Shown here piece by piece: positions 29,867 to 31,192 of a stretch of DNA of 31,192 bases. Source of the stretch: an uncultured Bacilli bacterium (GTDB lineage: Bacteria > Bacillota_I > Bacilli_A > RF39 > UBA660). The stretch is from NCBI GenBank assembly GCA_934155185.1, contig CAKPGT010000011.1:1-31192 (forward strand), read 5' to 3'. Positions within the stretch are counted from its first letter, which is position 1; each line of letters starts with the position of its first letter. The notes under the pieces were generated by a model, which was not told where the DNA came from, made no database searches, and was given only the letters and a program-made list of their open reading frames with translations. Both the position numbers and the translations under genes were made by a program.

Positions 29867-31075
29867 TTAATTTTTCATTATACTCTTTAAGTATACCGCA
29901 CATAAAAAACTATTAGGAAAAAGTATTGCTAGACTACTAACGTTTTTCTTGCCCTTAATCATTTCCTTATATATATAGCATATTAATTCCATACTAACAA
30001 AATGTTTTTTCAAACTACCATCTTTCATCATTTTGTTTAGTTTTCTAAATAAAAAATTATGTTCTTTTTTATATTTCTTTTTAATTAGTACATTAAGAAA
30101 AGATGCTCTATATATAATTGTTTCATCTATATCAAACGCCTTTGCTAGTTGTTCTAATATCTTACTAAATTCTAAAAGTTTATCATTGCCATATAGTTTT
30201 TTATATCTTTGTTTTGGGTTTTTAATAAATAAACTTATGTTATTATAAAAAGCCTTTTCATTTCTTTTATAGTTTCTAGCTAGCGAGCCTCTTTTAAATG
30301 TATATTTATCACCATCTAAAACTTTAAAGGTTTTCATAGTATCATTATATCCATACTTTATAGCTCTTCTAGCTTGATATTTTTCCATTACTAAAAAATT
30401 GCCTATGTCATTTCTTGGAGATATAGTTGTTATTTTAATATCTTTGTTCTTTACTTTTTTAACATTTCCAACGGCCTTTAAATCTACAGCTATTACTTCA
30501 TCTGCTCCCATTTTAATAGCTAAATTGATTGGAAGATTGTCATAAAAGCCTCCATCTATATACTTTTGAGTATCAATATCTTTCATTTTAAATGCTGGAA
30601 AACACGCAGCAGAAGCTAGGAAATAATCTACTGCATTTTCTTTTTTTAGTTTATCTTTAGTAACCATTATTGGTTTTAGTGATGGAAATTTAACAGTAAT
30701 TAATCCGTAGTCTACTTTTGATGAAAAAAACAGTCTAGGATTAAATGCAATTTTAACAGTTTTTTCTAGTGCAGATACGCTAAGGCCACCTTTCATAGCT
30801 CCTTTAGTATACTTCATTATGATTTTTCTCTTACCAGGTAAAGTTTCATAAGTTGCATCAACCTTATCATCTAGTACCATATCATAATCCATAAAATACC
30901 ACATTTTATATGCTTTGTGATAATTTTTTTGAACCATAAATATGCCATTTAAAGCACCAATACTAGTTCCTGTTACTATGTGATAGTCCACCCCAAGTTC
31001 TCTTATAGCTTTCCAAAATCCCATTTGATAAGCGCCTCTTGCGCCACCGCCAGATAATACAATTGCTCTTTTCAT
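29867..31075 (-). CDS. patatin-like phospholipase
   Basis: The 402-residue patatin-fold acyl hydrolase has an oxyanion loop GGGARGAYQMG (residues 9-19), the nucleophile elbow GTSIGALNG with Ser38, and the catalytic Asp174 in YIDGGFYDNLP. Members cleave acyl chains from phospholipids or other lipids; the natural substrate is not known. The extra C-terminal half (about 230-402) is charged and helical and unlike the RssA type. GAGGTGA lies before the ATG, and a -10 TATAAT (31114-31109) lies upstream. Confidence 0.85.
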   Translation of the reverse strand: MKRAIVLSGGGARGAYQMGFWKAIRELGVDYHIVTGTSIGALNGIFMVQKNYHKAYKMWYFMDYDMVLDDKVDATYETLPGKRKIIMKYTKGAMKGGLSVSALEKTVKIAFNPRLFFSSKVDYGLITVKFPSLKPIMVTKDKLKKENAVDYFLASAACFPAFKMKDIDTQKYIDGGFYDNLPINLAIKMGADEVIAVDLKAVGNVKKVKNKDIKITTISPRNDIGNFLVMEKYQARRAIKYGYNDTMKTFKVLDGDKYTFKRGSLARNYKRNEKAFYNNISLFIKNPKQRYKKLYGNDKLLEFSKILEQLAKAFDIDETIIYRASFLNVLIKKKYKKEHNFLFRKLNKMMKDGSLKKHFVSMELICYIYKEMIKGKKNVSSLAILFPNSFLCAVYLKSIMKN

Positions 31076-31130
31076 TAATATTAGTCACCTCATCAATAAG
31101 CTAATATAATTATAACACGTATAATGTTGA

Positions 31131-31192
31131 ACATAAAGAATTTAAATTCAAAAATTTGATTTCTTTATGTTTTTTGCTATTATAAATAGCAA
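31131..31192. repeat. inverted repeats at the right edge
   Basis: CATAAAGAA (about 31133) and TTTCTTTATG (about 31160) form a long hairpin, and TTGCTAT/ATAGCAA a second one at the very end. The first is followed by TTTTTT on the + strand. They may be terminators of a gene beyond the window; no gene is visible. Confidence 0.4.

Overview
The window is very AT-rich, uses TGA as a stop, and carries genes typical of Firmicutes: SepF, DivIB, a Prp-processed L27, an ileS T-box and TmcAL. It also carries an endospore-specific sigma factor gene, sigK. I read it as a chromosome segment from an uncultured low-GC, spore-forming (or recently spore-forming) Firmicute. The exact lineage cannot be fixed from sequence alone.

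Layout. Positions 1-8,900: a clipped gene start, an amidoligase-like gene, a SpoVB/MurJ-type flippase on the + strand, then minus-strand phospholipid genes (pssA-psd with two unknown membrane proteins) and a cell wall/division run (murG-murB-divIB plus an unknown exported protein). Positions 8,986-9,276: a probable structured ncRNA on the minus strand with its own promoter and terminator. Positions 9,373-15,785: sigK split in two by a 5.7-kb element. Positions 15,806-18,843: a surface protein with cadherin-like domains, thymidylate kinase and an unknown coiled-coil protein. Positions 18,953-25,719: ileS with its T-box leader, sepF, efp, rpmG and a class B PBP. Positions 25,794-27,282: a small unknown gene and tmcAL on the + strand. 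Positions 27,468-31,075: rpmA-prp-rplU and a patatin / pentapeptide-repeat / HD-domain run.

The main discovery is a minimal skin-like element. The N-terminal 110 codons of a pro-sigma-K gene (9373-9702) and its C-terminal 122 codons (from 15417) are separated by 5,714 bp flanked by the 5-bp repeat AAATG. Precise recombination at that repeat restores a 232-codon sigK. The element encodes a large serine recombinase beside the right junction, an excisionase-like helix-turn-helix protein that is a candidate directionality factor, two further XRE-type regulators, and small proteins, several of them membrane-bound with zinc ribbons. The recombinase frame is open across the predicted circle junction into the first HTH reading frame. 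The recombinase has a vegetative-type promoter, so control of excision probably rests on the directionality factor.

Functionally, the flanking genes are housekeeping (envelope, division, translation). The split sigK, the SpoVB-like flippase and possibly the ncRNA divergent from sigK connect the segment to sporulation.
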